A stretch of DNA of 64,000 nucleotides from Bicyclus anynana (GCF_947172395.1 NC_069083.1:2884501-2948500); one strand, 5' to 3'. Shown: positions 1 to 12,903, numbered from the stretch's first letter. Translations and numbers: made by a program. The notes: a model not told the origin generated them from the letters alone.

Positions 1-408
1 TTAAACGCGTATTATATAAATGTGTATCAACAATTTACCTACTTACGTAGATTTAATTACGTAGCAAATATAAATTTAATACGTAAATAATACGTACGTC
101 GTATGTAAATAATAAAACATTACTAATCGCTAACTATGAAACGATACATTACCTACAGATTAACCTAAGTAGGAAACGCTATCTCAAACATTCTCAACAG
201 GTGTTTTTGATATTGAAAGCAGATAAAATTTAATAACAAAATATATACCTATTTTTTATATTGGTGTCGTTGTACAGTTAACCTTGAAATTGTATTTTTT
301 CAAGTTAAAGAATTGCATCTCAACCTACTGATTAGGGAATGATCTTGCAAAGAATAATTCGATACTGGGAAGTGTGGATGTACCCGTAGTAGTTATCCAT
401 TACTCTGT

Positions 409-905
409 TGGCACCGCCTTCAAAGTGATCAGAAGTTACATACGATGTTAAAAATCAAAAAAATCAAAATCAAAAATCATTTATTTCAAGTAGGCTCAGT
501 TTACAAGCACTTTTGACACGTCAGTTGACTATTTGTAAAGATTCTACCACCGGTTTGGAAGGCAGCTTCTGCTGAGAAGATACCGGCAAGAAACTCAACA
601 GTTGCTCTTACTTTGAAAAAGTCATACAGTATTATAATTTACAATTGATAACAATTACTGTTTACATTTCTTATAGTTTTACTTCCTGTGTGAAGGTGGA
701 AGCTGATCCAACGGCCTCCAAGCATCTTTATCATTAAGGAACTCATCAATGTTGTAGTACCCTCGACTAAGTAAATGTTCTTAACACATTGCTTAAAGCA
801 ATATGTTAAAAAACATTTACTATTTTTCGCTTTTTAGTTTATTTTGTGATTTTGAAGTCGGTTCAATAAAAGTATTTTATTTTTCTGTTTTTAGTGTATC
901 CTAGC
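409..905 (+). repeat. Right arm of a fold-back element, split by the LINE
   Basis: GGCACCGCCTTCAAAGTGAT at 411 and TTTTCGCTTTTTAGTTTATTT at 815 onward are consecutive parts of one arm in the related elements at 47468 and 63487; here they are separated by the LINE insertion. Confidence 0.55.
455..802 (-). mobile_element. CR1/Zenon-like LINE 3' end, truncated
   Basis: Reverse orientation: a TGATTTT-type short-repeat tail at 455-478, then a sequence block common in lepidopteran LINE ends (CCACCGGTTTGGAAGGCAGC). Flanked by a 10-bp direct repeat ATGTTAAAAA (445-454 and 803-812), taken as the target-site duplication. Class name is from memory of the family. Confidence 0.6.
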
Positions 906-2548
906 ATTTAATTTTCATAAAGATCGATTCAGTAATTTTGTGTTATAATGAAAATAATGAAATTGCCCATACTGTGGAACTTTCGTTCAGTGAACGAAAA
1001 TTATATGGGACCAATCTGAAATTGGTTAAGAAATGACGAAGTTATGCGGTCACAAACATTAAAAAAAAAAAAAAAAACATACGCTTCGAATTGAAATCGC
1101 CTCCTTTTTTTGAAGTCGGTTAATAACTACAAACACCCGTGTAAAAGCCTTTGTCATAAAAGTTTTCAATAAAAATTTTCATCAATACAACTTATCAATG
1201 CACGTCAATGCTACTGATTACTTTTAACTAAATCTTGGAATTAAGATTAATAATTTACTTTGCAAAAAGACTGAAACAGATTTCAAAGCTACATTGAACA
1301 CGATTGGACCGCCGAGTTCAAACGAAGGGCAACGTTTTTCCATTTCTAGGAAATGAAAAGTGTAAAGGACGTGAAAACGTCGATAGGGGGAAAACTGTAA
1401 TTACAGTAGAAATTTAAATTGTACTCGTAATGGAAATTGAAATGAATTTGATGAGAATTTTAATCCTTAGCTGGATAGTTAATGAAATTAATGAGTGGGA
1501 TTTCCAGAGCGATAGTTATAACATCATGAAGATAATTTTAATTAGTATTATAATATATGGATAATCCTATTTCTTAGAGCATGTAGTGCTAACCTATAAG
1601 TGGCCGAACATTTTGCCTTGTTACCTATATTTTTAAAAATATTATATACTTAACAATTTCAATATTGTAATGTATCTCATTACGCAAATGTGCCGTAATG
1701 TAAAGTAAAATGCATATGTGCTGTAATGTAATATAAAACCTTTATCATCCGTCCAAAAACGACTGGTACTTTTTTTTAAGCCGTAGCAAAAAGTTTTTAT
1801 ATAGCTTGTAAGAAATGTAAGGTTGTTGGTTAGCCAAATAAATAAAACTATTTTATAAAGAGGAATTATATGATGGTTTGCATTGAATAGGCTATTCCGA
1901 AACTATTGAACCAATTTGTAAAATTTTTTCACTGTTTGGAAACTACACTAAAGTCAAGTGATAAATATAGGCTATATTTTATCCTCTTAATTCTAAGGGA
2001 ATGGAAACTGCGAGGTTCTAAGGCTAGTTATTTATAATCGAAAAAATAAGGCTGATGGTAAAAAGGTATAGTAATGTGTGAGTAGGTATAAATACTGGAG
2101 TAGGTCCTGTATCTTTAAAATTTTAATAATCGAAGAAAGTAAGTCTGATATTAATGAAAAAACAATCGCTTTTTTTCTTTGTTCACAGAATCGCGGCTGG
2201 TAGAATTTAGCTAATTCTTTTTTGTTGAGTTTGTTACTGTCCGACGAAGATTCGGATTATTATTAAGTTCTTCGTGCGTTAGTCGATTATACTGGCCCTA
2301 AATAGGAAAAAAAAATCCAACTGCATTGCTTGCAACGGACGAAGTTGCGAGCGTTCGCCAGTATATAAATTTAATTAAAAAAAAAGATTAATCACGATTT
2401 TATGGAAATAAAGACTTTCTGAGATCAGCAGAATCTATTATTTAACTTTGAATTGCTCATCTTATATTCGTTAAATATATATTTGTATTTTCTATGGACT
2501 TTTGCGTCACTGGTACTGGTTACATCCAATTGCTACGTTCAAAAAAAT

Positions 2549-2740
2549 CTATTCATCATCATCATTATCATCCGATTGCCGTTAACAGCTGGACATAGGC
2601 CTGTTTTATGAACTTCTAAAGAATAAGGTCTCAAACCACCTGCATCCAGCATCCAGCAGCCAGGGACCAACGCATCTTTACAACCTGGTTCATGTCATCG
2701 GCCCTCTTAGTAAACAATCCAGCACCTTACGATCCAAAAA
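2549..2740 (-). mobile_element. RTE-clade LINE 3' end fragment
   Basis: CATCATCATCATTATCAT tail followed by AGCTGGACATAGGCC, the reverse complement of the QQWTSIG C-terminus seen in better copies at 9762 and 45800. Confidence 0.55.
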
Positions 2741-3002
2741 AAAAGCTTAAAGTAATTAATTATTTCTATACGGATTAAAATTAATATGATAAGGATCAGC
2801 TTGTAATCTCCTTGTAATCCAATTTTATGCAGTTATTAACAGACCTAATGTAATATTTGATCGATGGCATAGCCTACCTACTGATATTTTTTTTACTATA
2901 GTGTCATAATGTTGATCTTTATATGAATGGATTTAATAACTTTAACATGAGTCAACGAAGTTTCTGCGAATTATATCCTTAGAATTACGTTATTTATCAA
3001 TT

Positions 3003-3380
3003 TTACTAATATTATAAACGCGAAAGTTCGTATGGATGTTTGGATGTATTTTACTCTATAACGCCGCTACTACTGAAGCGATTTAGCTGAAATTGAAATG
3101 GAAATAGATTTTGCTCTGGATTAACACATAGGCCACTTTTTATCCCGAAAAAAAACCATGGTTTCCCGAGATTTGCGAAAAGTGATGATTTTGATGATAT
3201 GAATGTTTGTTACTTTTTCTCGCCTCAACTATAGCACTGAATTAGCTGAAATTTGGTACTAAGATATATTATAGCCTGGATTAACACATAGGCTACTTTT
3301 TATCCCGGAAAAATCCATGGTTCCCGAGGGATTTGTAAAAAATTAAATTCCACGCAGACGAAGTCGCGGGCGTCCGCTAG
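3003..3380 (+). mobile_element. Helitron-like element with two internal modules
   Basis: Ends in a GCGGACG/CGTCCGC-type hairpin followed by CTAG|T. The module 'GAAATTG..ATAGATTTT..CTCTGGATTAACACATAGGC' occurs twice in tandem. Confidence 0.6.
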
Positions 3381-3843
3381 TTTGCTTATAATACACAATA
3401 CCAAGAAAAAACATAATAAATTCAAAAATTTCTTTGTGATTATTTCAACCTGTTTTACATTCAACGAAGAAAAGGGATTCGGCGAATTACATTAACTGAA
3501 AACGATCAAAGTACGAGGTAATCAAAGTTTTATCCCAATTCTGGTGAGAGAGCATGCATCTGATAGTAAAATATCCTGAGAGATTAATGCCTTACTTGAT
3601 TAGATTCGAATAAAATTTTATATTTTGCACGATCATTGCAATATAACATATTTTATCACAGTTGGTTCTTTTTATTTCAAATATTTTTTAATACGAAAAT
3701 TATTTTCGGATGAATTCTATTTATGTACTGGCACGAGTTAGAAGTTATACATTGGTTAACATAATTAAAAATCACTCTCGCGAATTTAAATATTTACATT
3801 TTGATAAAACAGCTCATAAATAACTCGCAGTATTTTTTCATAA

Positions 3844-4087
3844 TCTATATATATAAAAATGAATTGCTGTTCGTTAGTCTCACTAAAACTCGAGAACGGC
3901 TGAACGGATTTATCTTATCTTGGTCTTCAAATGTTCGTGGAGATATAGGGAAGGTTTAAAAGGTGAGAAAAATTAGAATATTTGCCGGGAAAACCATAAA
4001 AACAACCCTTTTCTATTTCCCATACAAACGTTTAAGAGTCAAGGGGTAAGGTATGGTAGGGGCTTGGAAGCTTGACCGGGTCCACTA
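3844..4087 (+). mobile_element. Helitron-like element, second family
   Basis: Begins TCTATATATATAAAAATGAA after an A and ends GGTCCACTAG before a T: the A|TC...CTAG|T borders of Helitrons without target duplication. Lies about 130 bases before the gene 1 TATA box. Confidence 0.6.
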
Positions 4088-4196
4088 GTATAAAAATAAT
4101 TTCAATAAGTCAAACAAGGTTAATAAATTAACAACTTTGACAAACAAACAAATCAAAATAGCGAAACAAACATTAACATCGTAATCCGCGGATTAA

Positions 4197-4271
4197 GATA
4201 TTAAATCTGATATTAAGCACGCTATAAATATCAGTTTTGAAAATGCGCTCGTGTCATATATCAAAATTACG
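4197..4271 (+). promoter_or_regulatory. Core promoter of lipase gene 1
   Basis: TATAAATA at 4223-4230, with TCATA about 30 bases downstream (4254) as the likely start site, leaving a leader under 20 bases. GATAT motifs lie upstream at 4197 and 4208, but not the exact GATAA spacing of genes 2-5. Confidence 0.6.
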
Positions 4272-7200
4272 ATGTGGGAAAAAGCTACTGCAGTAGTGTT
4301 ACTTTTAGCCTGCGGTCAGGCCTTAGCTTCATGTGTGGCAGATTGTGATAAAGTAAAACCGAGGCGGTTTGATATAGTGAGTTTGTCTTCAGTTTTAATA
4401 TTTCAATTCTCCTTGGTTCTATGTAACCAAACTTCTTTACACAAACCGCGTAACGTAACTTTGCGTTTACGCATTGAATTTACGATAGAAACTCTATAAT
4501 CACCATCGACGTAGTGACTTGCGCCTTTACGTATTCGTTATCCATTGGACGTTTTCTTAACGTATTGTGTCTTCAATACTGAGTGACTGCGAAGATCTGA
4601 AATGTCCTTGTAGCTTTCGTTCTAGCTACAGTATCTTCAAAACAAGTACATAGGCCTATTGACTCTTGATTTAAAGATACCCACTTAGGTAGGAAAATCC
4701 ACCAACTTGCTCTTCAGTATGGGTTTCTCAATTTTGAGATGCCTTACTACAGTTAAGACCCAGCATTAATTATCAAAAATAACACGCATTATATGTTCGC
4801 ATTGCACTACTGGGATCGAACGATTATTATTATCACTGACAGATATATATAGTAGAGATCATAGATTTACGATTCGGTACAAGTAGACCTGCCCCTGCAT
4901 TCTGTATAGTTACAGCGATGGGATATCGCTCGTTTCCATGGCAACGTCGTTGTTATTGACATTTTATTTTTGGCATCCCATAAAAATAAAGTTCAAATTG
5001 TATTATAACTTGTTATAGGCCAATATTACATCGACGAGTATAAAGAACAAGAATCGATCTCCAGACATAGTGCTTGTCGATTGGTTAGTGCGCGCAATAA
5101 TTGTTGACATTAATGTTCCACGTGACGATAATCTGGTGAAAGATGAAAGGGGAAAAATATCCAAATATTTAGATTTTGTTCGCGAGATTACCACCATGAG
5201 ACAATATTGTTCATAAAGTTGTTTCAGTCAAAGGTATTATAACGAAAAGCTTCTACCAACACCTATGGCTGACTGAAAATGATTTTTGAAAAAATCTCAC
5301 TTTGTTTCACGGGAATGTAGCTTGGATTGGATATTAAAATCAAACATGCTGTACATGAAAACTAGTTGCAATAATCTGCAATTATCAGTTAGTAATCGAA
5401 CTCAAAGGTTAATGATAAGATATTACGAAATTACAACATCGATAATGAAAAAATATATTATCATAAAAACAAATTGTATTGCCAAATATCTGACAAAGAA
5501 TAATAAATTCTGATTCTTAGTCAAAAGTACCATCAATTATAATACCCTTGCTACTTGTGATTTCTTCTATGAGACACGGTCTCTCGATTACTTAATCAAA
5601 TTGTCTGTCGGACGTTGGGTTAGGTGTTGTATTTTACTTATAAAAATGTAATAGATCTATCGTCGATCAGGAAGACATCCAGATGGGTTGGGGTTTTATT
5701 AATAATGATATTTCTGCAGTTCATCATCAAACTTAAAAATTTAAGCTATAGTAAGGAAGCAGAGGCTTTTATTATCAAAGCGGACGTATGTCATACGACG
5801 TTCTATAACACATTTGCGAGGAAACACACTTTGAACACACTTTCTGAAAACGAATTTGCATCTTTGCCTGTTTTCCTTATGATGACATTTTGACACGTTT
5901 TTTAGACAAATGCACCAAAAACAGCCAGTATTACTAATAAAGTAAATTAATATTTTTGTGTTTCTGATACAGAATGTTAATAATGGTTGACATTTATAGT
6001 CAAAATTATTAAAATTAAAGAATTAAATAGCTTTTTATTATATTTTATCTTACAAAGTTAATTTTATTCATAAAATGTTGAGCAAAGAAAAAGTACCATT
6101 CTGTCCCAGTGCAATGCACAACTATTTTCAAGAACTGACGCTGGGTCGTACGTATAGTTAGGCATCTCTGAATCAATAAGACCACACTGAAGAACAGCTG
6201 TTGGTGAATTATCTTGGCTACTTGATTATGTATGTCCAAGTATTCGCTGTTATCAAAATGAGAACATCCAGACACAACGTGCCTGAGGGACTCTCCAGGG
6301 TGATGACACGCTTGACAGATGTCTAGAGTGCCATATTTCATAATAAAATATTGAATTATTATTATTGTTTACGTATTAAAATGAAATTTGAAACTTCGCA
6401 TCCGCATTGTTGCTTTGATAAAACTAATCTAATTTATAATATCGCTTTATCCCTTTATTGATGATTGAATATTTCATTTTTTCAAGTGATCACGATTAAA
6501 TTTTAATCCCAATGTGATTGTAAAATCATTTTTACAAGAATAAAATTTAGAAAATGACATACATGTCTTTTAATCGATTCTTTTAAAAAAGAAGCATGTT
6601 CTTGGGATTGTTCGTCGCAATTCGTTGGAAAAGCAAAAAAAAACACCGTGCTTAAAATGTCTGAAGATGTTTTGGTCCTTGAAAAATATGCCCTATTTAC
6701 ATTTACTGAACTGAAGACTCTATTGTTCCAGGAGAAAAGAATAGCCCGAGATGGATACTACAGCGAGAGTCACTGCGTTACTACCAGCGATGGTTATATA
6801 TTGGAAATGAATAGGATTCCATTTGGCCGCTATGAAGAAAGAAACCTCGCGCCAGCACGAAAACCCGTAGTATTCTTGATGCATGGATTACACAACTCTG
6901 CGATTGCTTTCATCACTTTAGGTGAAGGAAAAAGTTTAGGTAAGGATCTGTTTTGCATTAATAACTATATTTTTGTTTGAGCTTGCGGTATTTTGAGTGC
7001 TCCAGAGTGAGGAACCTGTTTACAATACGCGCCTTCTGAATATTTATACTATTTGTTTTTAACATAAATGTTAATTTCTATTTCTATTCTAAAGTTCTAT
7101 TTTTACTTTCTATACTTGTATTATAAAGAGTTAAGCTAGTATGTTTGTAAGTTTACCACGTTGTACGGTGTAATCTCTGCGCCTACTGAACAAATTTTGC

Positions 7201-8895
7201 AAGCCTTCTGAATATTTATAATTTATACTATTTGTTTTTAACATATATGTTAATTATAAACAATATTTATTATCTATACTCCCTATACTTGCATTATAAA
7301 GAGTTAAAGTTAGTTGTCTGTGAGTTTTCCAGGTTTTAAGGTGTAATCTTTGCATGTACTGAACCGATTTTGCATGTTTTTTTACCCATACAAAGATAAG
7401 TTGTTTGTTAGTGACATAAAGTATATTTTATCCCCGTATTCCTACGGGAAACGAAACTAATAAAGCATCTGCAAGTCTGGTGTTAAATATTTATTTTTCT
7501 TTTACAGCTTACATTCTCGCTGACGCTGGCTACGACGTTTGGATGGGCAATGCACGCGGTGTTATCAACTCCCGCCGCCACGTCACTCTGGACCCTGATA
7601 ACTACTACGACAGCAAAAAGTTCTTCGATTACACGTTTGAGGACATCGGTACCAAGGATCTTCCTGCCATGCTTAGTTTTGTCCTTAAGTTCACTGGCAA
7701 CAAGCAGCTGAATTACATTGGCCATTCGCAAGGCGGGACCGCCTTCCTTGTTCTCAATTCACGATTGCCAGAGTATAACGAGATATTTAACTCTGTTCAC
7801 CTATTCGCCCCCGTGGGCTATCAAAGACATTTCCCTACTGCATCATTGAGACTTGCTGCTCGAAAGACGGATAATATTTATGTAAGTATTCAATCGTATC
7901 AGTAACGCTAAAGTAAATATTCATCATTATCAACCCATATTCGGCTACTGCTGAGCTCGAGTCTCCTCTCAGAATGAGAAGGGTTAGGCCAATAGTCCAC
8001 CACGCTGGCCCAATGCCGATTAGCAGACTTCACATACGCAGAGAATTAAGAAAATTCTCTGGTATGCAGGTTTTCCTTCACCGTTTGAGACAAGTGATAT
8101 TTAATTTCTTATAATGCACGAAAGAAAGAAAAGAGAATGTGTATGCCCCGGACCGGATCCGATCGAACCCACACCCCTCTGGAATTGGAGGCAGAGGATA
8201 ATATCCACTGGGCTATCAGTGCTTATTGGCAAGTAAATATTAATAAGATGTAATATGATATAGACGAATAAGTCAGTAGTATGAAAGAACTAAGAACTTT
8301 TAATTTTCAGGAAGTTGCTGTAAGACGTGGTACAGAAGAACTTGCACCAACAGGTAGAAGGAATAATGGAAATGGTGTAGATGTTGTTGAAGAAAATGCT
8401 CTAGCATATCTCCATCAAATTATTCAGGTAAATATTTCCTCCATCCATGAATCGATATAATTAAGCTAGAGTTAGATACATAAATAAAATAAATGTTTAT
8501 TATTACAGAGCTTGGGAATACCTTGGGAAATATTAGCTGGAGCCGCCGTTAAGCAATACGCGCACTACGGACAAAATATCAGAGATAAAAGATTCAGAAG
8601 TTGGAACTACGGTACTGTAGGAAACATTTACGTGTATGGACGTTTAACTCCGCCAGTATATGATCTAAGTTTAGTAAAAGCAGAACTGACTATGCATTAT
8701 ACACTTAATGATATTTTCCTAGACGAACAGGATGTTTTAGATATGGCTAGATCAATGCCAAATGCGAGAGTTCGTCGGGTAGCTCGCGACTGTTTTACGC
8801 ATACTGATTTTGTGATTGCCCCGGATTCTAGAACTTTAGTCACTGATTACATCCTCGAAGAATTAAACAGAAAGAATAAAAAGAATGATATTTAA
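4272..8895 (+). CDS. Acid-lipase-like gene 1 (lipase 3 type), 5 exons, 396 aa
   Basis: Predicted secreted alpha/beta-hydrolase of the lysosomal acid/gastric lipase family, hydrolysing acylglycerol or cholesteryl esters (family knowledge). Exons by GT-AG borders and paralogy: 4272-4376, 6732-6939, 7508-7881, 8311-8427, 8509-8895; phases 0,1,0,0. ATG 4272 opens a hydrophobic signal peptide with likely cleavage near residue 20 (ALA-S). Visible motifs: DGYYSESH and RIP near the N-terminus, oxyanion HGL at 86-88, nucleophile elbow GHSQGG with Ser178, catalytic Asp336 (LND), His366 (THTDF). The Asp-His spacing of 30 fits the family. The lid-coding exon 4 (39 codons) is the most divergent of the array and lacks the two cysteines present in genes 2-5. 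Intron 1 (2.35 kb) holds LINE fragments, intron 2 a tandem duplication, intron 3 a SINE. AATAAA lies at 9239. Oldest-looking paralog with gene 2; next gene starts 5 kb downstream on the same strand. Confidence 0.9.
5010..5215 (+). mobile_element. LINE protein C-terminal fragment (RPDIV-type motif)
   Basis: In gene 1 intron 1. Translates to NRSPDIVLVDWLV..IIVDINVPRD..KISKYLDF, matching the C-terminal domain of a non-LTR retrotransposon protein widespread in insects. Partner of the fragment at 6045-6345. Confidence 0.6.
6045..6345 (-). mobile_element. LINE protein fragment with zinc knuckle (CQACHHPGESLRHV)
   Basis: On the minus strand: C..C..H-type knuckle, then YLDIHNQVAKIIHQQL, then, after a frameshift, a segment ending HWDR. 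In the intact family this runs straight into the RPDIV motif, which here lies on the opposite strand about 0.9 kb away. Confidence 0.6.
7031..7380 (+). repeat. Tandem duplication in gene 1 intron 2
   Basis: Two units of about 172 bp (7031-7202, 7203-7380), each starting GCCTTCTGAATATTTATA and containing ATTATAAAGAGTTAA. The second continues into a Helitron-type segment ending near CCGTATTCCTACGGGAAACG (7434-7456). Confidence 0.6.
7922..8230 (-). mobile_element. tRNA-derived SINE, family A, in gene 1 intron 3
   Basis: Minus-strand tRNA-like head at the right (TAGCCCAGTGG box A; GATCGAACCC box B region, slightly disturbed). Flanked by an 11-bp target duplication AAGTAAATATT at 7911-7921 and 8231-8241. 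Confidence 0.78.
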
Positions 8896-9761
8896 ATGAC
8901 TGATAATCTAATAACTGATTATATTATAATCTTGATCAGATCTTCGGACTTGAGAATCGCGAATATGTTTACAATATTTTGGTCGTTAAGTGTTGGAAAA
9001 ACTATGAATGAAGCTAAACTTTCTATAATCAAAATTTTTACAGACAATTCGTATTATACTTAATGAAAATTAAAATATTTTTCTTGTGGTTATTGTGTTA
9101 TTTGTTTATTAGATATAATAGTAGATAATTAGTTAAGTTATTTATTTTTTTTATTTTAATTAATGATAAGTGAATAGTAAATATATGATTTAAAAGTTAA
9201 TTTGTAATTATGAAATACACGAATGTACTTTTGTAGAGAATAAAGTAATTTTATTTTAATCTAAGCTTTTACGATTCGAATTTAGCACTTCAAATTCGGA
9301 GGCAAAAGTACGTATAAAATGTTACTTTAGCGTTGTTTATCGTAAAAAGTAGCATATGAAAATTATTAGGTACTTGGATTTGATTTGATTGATCAGAACG
9401 TACAAGATATTTTTCCAAGTAGTTAATGATAATAGATTGAAAAAAGTACTCTAGAATTATACTCCTTTAAATAATTTAAATATACCTACAAACAGTTGGA
9501 AATTTTATTATTTTATTATTTTAGTTTTTTATGTAGATATGTTGCTAATATGACCAGATTGCTTTTGTTGATAATATGATTTGGACTGATACAGAAAATT
9601 ACTTTTTGTTTGAAAGGGTGGCGTAGAATCTAGCTCCCTAGGTGATACCATTCTTATTAAATAAGGATCTGACAATGGAAACCTGGATAAAAAACTTTAA
9701 AATTTTTAGTGCATTTGAAGCTTTTATTTCGCGTTACTAATCTTGAGTTGGTATTTAGTAT

Positions 9762-9998
9762 AGATTCGATGGACGTTGAGGTAGAATCAAGGTGATCAAA
9801 TGTTTACCAGGCACCGGAAAGCGCAGTTTTATTTGACCCGCCACTAGATGGACCGAGAAATTAAACAGGTTAAAGGGAGCCGCTGGATGCTGGCGGCTCG
9901 AGACCGTTGTACTTGGAGGCCATGTAATGTACCATGCAAGAGGCCTATGTCCAGCAATGGACGTCTATCGGCTGATAATGATGATGATGATGATGAGA
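9762..9998 (+). mobile_element. RTE-clade LINE 3' end with GAT tail
   Basis: Decayed coding end (SRWMLAARDR..., then a frame giving QEAYVQQW-type residues) followed by ATGATGATGATGATGATGA at the 3' end. Confidence 0.65.
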
Positions 9999-10764
9999 TA
10001 CTTAACAATGTATATTTTTCTCTTTTCATTATAATTTATCAATCATAAATAGTAGTTTATTTTAACGGCCCGCTGCACGAACAGGGCGTCCTTGAGGAAG
10101 AGGGGATGGAGCCCATCCCTTTGTTATAATTCAGGTTAGCGGGTTTAGGGTGATGATGATTATTTTTTGTATGCCTATGATCAGCAGTGGAAAAATTGAA
10201 GCTTAGTATTTTTTGTAAAAAAATTGATTTTTTGGGGTAATATATATTTTTTTGTACTTTTGACGTCTGTTCATTTTTCTTTTCTAAGAATTTAATATGA
10301 ACAGCATACAGTCGACGGCGTATAAACAAAATTCCTTCAAAGACGAAAGAAAATGTTTAGTTCCATATAAAGAAAGTTCTAGATACTACAACAATAAATA
10401 AACTGAACTGTAATATTTACGAGTAAGTCCGATTGTTACGTGGTTACAATTGTAGTGTTTCTAGTCACGTAGTAGGTATATAAAAAAATCTGAGCACGTA
10501 CGTCCTTTCGTCGACAATGAACTTGAGATTGAACGACAAACATTTTCGTCGAAATTCGTTTAGACAATATCACTTAATAAAACGATGAAAATCTATTAAA
10601 GTAGGTAAAAAATTCAGAAATTGTGATATATTTTTTATTACGTAAGTTCGGAACCCTAATTACGATTCATACTATGTCAATTGAGGACCTGGACCCATGA
10701 AACCTTTAAAAGCCACCATTCTAAGCTTCGTAATTTTTTTAATGGATACTTTCCATATCTTTTA

Positions 10765-10910
10765 AATATAACCAATATTCCCATTCCCCTCCAACTAGTC
10801 GGGAAAGTCTGTATTAGGAGTGGATACGACAATAGTACGACGGGGCGGAATCGAACCCCTACCTCTCGGTGATGAGTGCGGCCGCTTTACCGTTGCGCTA
10901 TTGAGCCTCT
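10765..10910 (-). mobile_element. tRNA-derived SINE, family B
   Basis: Reverse complement begins with a tRNA-like head: AATAGCGCAACGGTAAAGCG (box A) and GGGGTTCGATTCCGCC (box B). Second copy at 20122-20270. Confidence 0.6.
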
Positions 10911-12694
10911 CGATCCATTAATGGTGAAATATTAAAAGTATAGGCACATGAAAAAGCCCACCGAATTTAGTTAAAAATAAAACGCAATTGTAGCCAGTGA
11001 AAAGCCAGGTCAAAAACACTCTAATCGCAATAATATTTTTCAAGAGCTACATCCATTTAAGAGAACTTGGTGGCAAATATTTAAAGAACAATACCCATAA
11101 GCGAGCTGTGTCATAATGTAGCTATAAAGAGTGTCAACGGAGGTTTATGAAATGCCATCTTAAAAAGATCTCCCGCGGGAGATGTTTCAGAAGAAACAGC
11201 GGAGGGTTTTTAAAGTGTTGGGGAGCTCTTGTTAGGTGGTCGTTTTGGAAAGCTCGTAATCGCTATCAGGGACATTAAATGGATAAATACAAGCTTGGCG
11301 CCCGCGAGAAGATCCTAATGAAGGAAGTCGTGTTAAAAGCAAATCGCTTGTTTTGTTCGTGGACGCTGTTGACTTTAACCTGTTTTTAGTAATTTTGGTA
11401 ACTCTCATATTAGATATATTTATTTTTAATAGTTTATAGAAAAACTTTCATCCCTTTCGTTGGCCGGGCTTTTGAGTAACCGGCAGTCAGAGCTCCAGAA
11501 TGACCTTCTCACGATACACGCTGTCTCAAAGATTACTTGCATCCTTATCTGAACCTTGATTCAATAGTCAAGTAAAATCTTCTTAAGGTTTTGATAAAAG
11601 CTTTTCTTATATATTTTCTTTTATTTAGTGGATTGGTTTGGTTTTTATAGTAGAGTAGTCCCATAGGTCCTTTATCTCTTTTCTGCTTTATTTCTTTTCA
11701 GTTGCTTATGATCTGCCAAGTTATTTACTTACTAGTAATGAAGAAAGATGAATAAATGTATCACATAATAATTAACAAAGTCATTTTTATTTATTTATTT
11801 ATTTAAAGCACGCCAACAATACACATATTAACCATTTAAAACAATACAATATGCCACAAAAAATCTGATATGTATATTAACGCTAGGCGCACATACATTT
11901 TATATAATTTCATGTCAACACTTTCATTATAATTATATGTCAAGCTTATAATAATATTATATTATGTCAAAGTTAATAAAAAAAAAGTATACTATTATAA
12001 AACATTAGCATAAAAGGAAAACAAATTCATTGAATACAATTATTAAATTAGATTACTAGGTAAAATTACATACAAAATTAAATTAAAGTTGACAATATAT
12101 TTAAACTTATTCTAAATTATTTATAACAAATAGAAAGAGAAGAAAAGTAATAAACTAAATGTAAGACAGTCATGTTGTCTACATACCTAGATGTGGTACA
12201 GTTTGTTATTAAAGAGCTGTTTAGATCGGTGGAGTTTCCAAGTATTATACTTGGATAGATAAATTGCCAGATAAAGTCAGGATTTAGAAATAAATAACGT
12301 TTGGAAAGCATAACAACATAGGTATTGCAAGCTTTTGTATAAAATAAAGCTTTTGAAATATTAACGATACAGTTCATTAAATGATAATACATCAATAATG
12401 ATAAGTGATAACGTTTTATTATATACGTCCTATGTACCTACGATTATTTATAGAAGTGTATTCGATAAATAATAATATACCTACTACTTATACAAAATAT
12501 GGCAAAGATGATGAAAATTGCTGAAGGTTTTAAGTGCAAAAGAGCATAGTCAAAAATTTTACTATACTTCGACTGATTATTCAGAAATTTGCATACACCT
12601 TATAAGTAGCGTTATTGTGTAATGATGTTTTGTAAATGTGACTCTAATTCATCACCATCTCTCTCTCTCTGTCGAAAATACTACACAGGACTAG

Positions 12695-12903
12695 CCCACG
12701 CCCGCAAACACGTGAAATTAAGTTTTCCATTCATCCCGCGGGCTCAGGAATCATGGATTTTTTCGGGATAAAAGCCTTTGTGTTAATCTAGATAATACAT
12801 CTATCTTCGTTTTAAATCTCAGCCAAATCGGTTAAATAATTGTGTCGTTAAATGATAAGAAACATCCATACAAACTTTTGAGTTTATAATATTATTAGTA
12901 TAG
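12695..12903 (-). mobile_element. Helitron-like fragment
   Basis: Reverse-strand module with CCATGGATTTTT-like and GTTTATAATATTATTAGTAT end; decayed at the CTAG end. Confidence 0.45.

Larger units (their letters stand above)
1..4194. other. Intergenic region upstream of the array, repeat-rich
   Basis: No gene supported. Holds a nested LINE in a fold-back-type repeat (409-905), an RTE LINE end (2549-2740) and two Helitron-like elements (3003-3380, 3844-4087). A repeat ending in TTGAAGTCGGTTAA runs to about 1130. The rest (about 1140-2540) is AT-rich sequence in which I recognise nothing. Confidence 0.6.

Noticed and set aside
7483..7731. 82-codon minus-strand frame within the gene 1 exon 3 region
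   Set aside because: Shadow of the lipase coding strand; conservation and splice borders support the + strand.
10681..10910. tRNA-like sequence with box A and box B, possible tRNA gene
   Set aside because: The same tRNA-like head joined to the same tail occurs at 20122-20270, so it is a SINE, not a tRNA gene. The same holds for the heads at 13690, 44160 and 51790.
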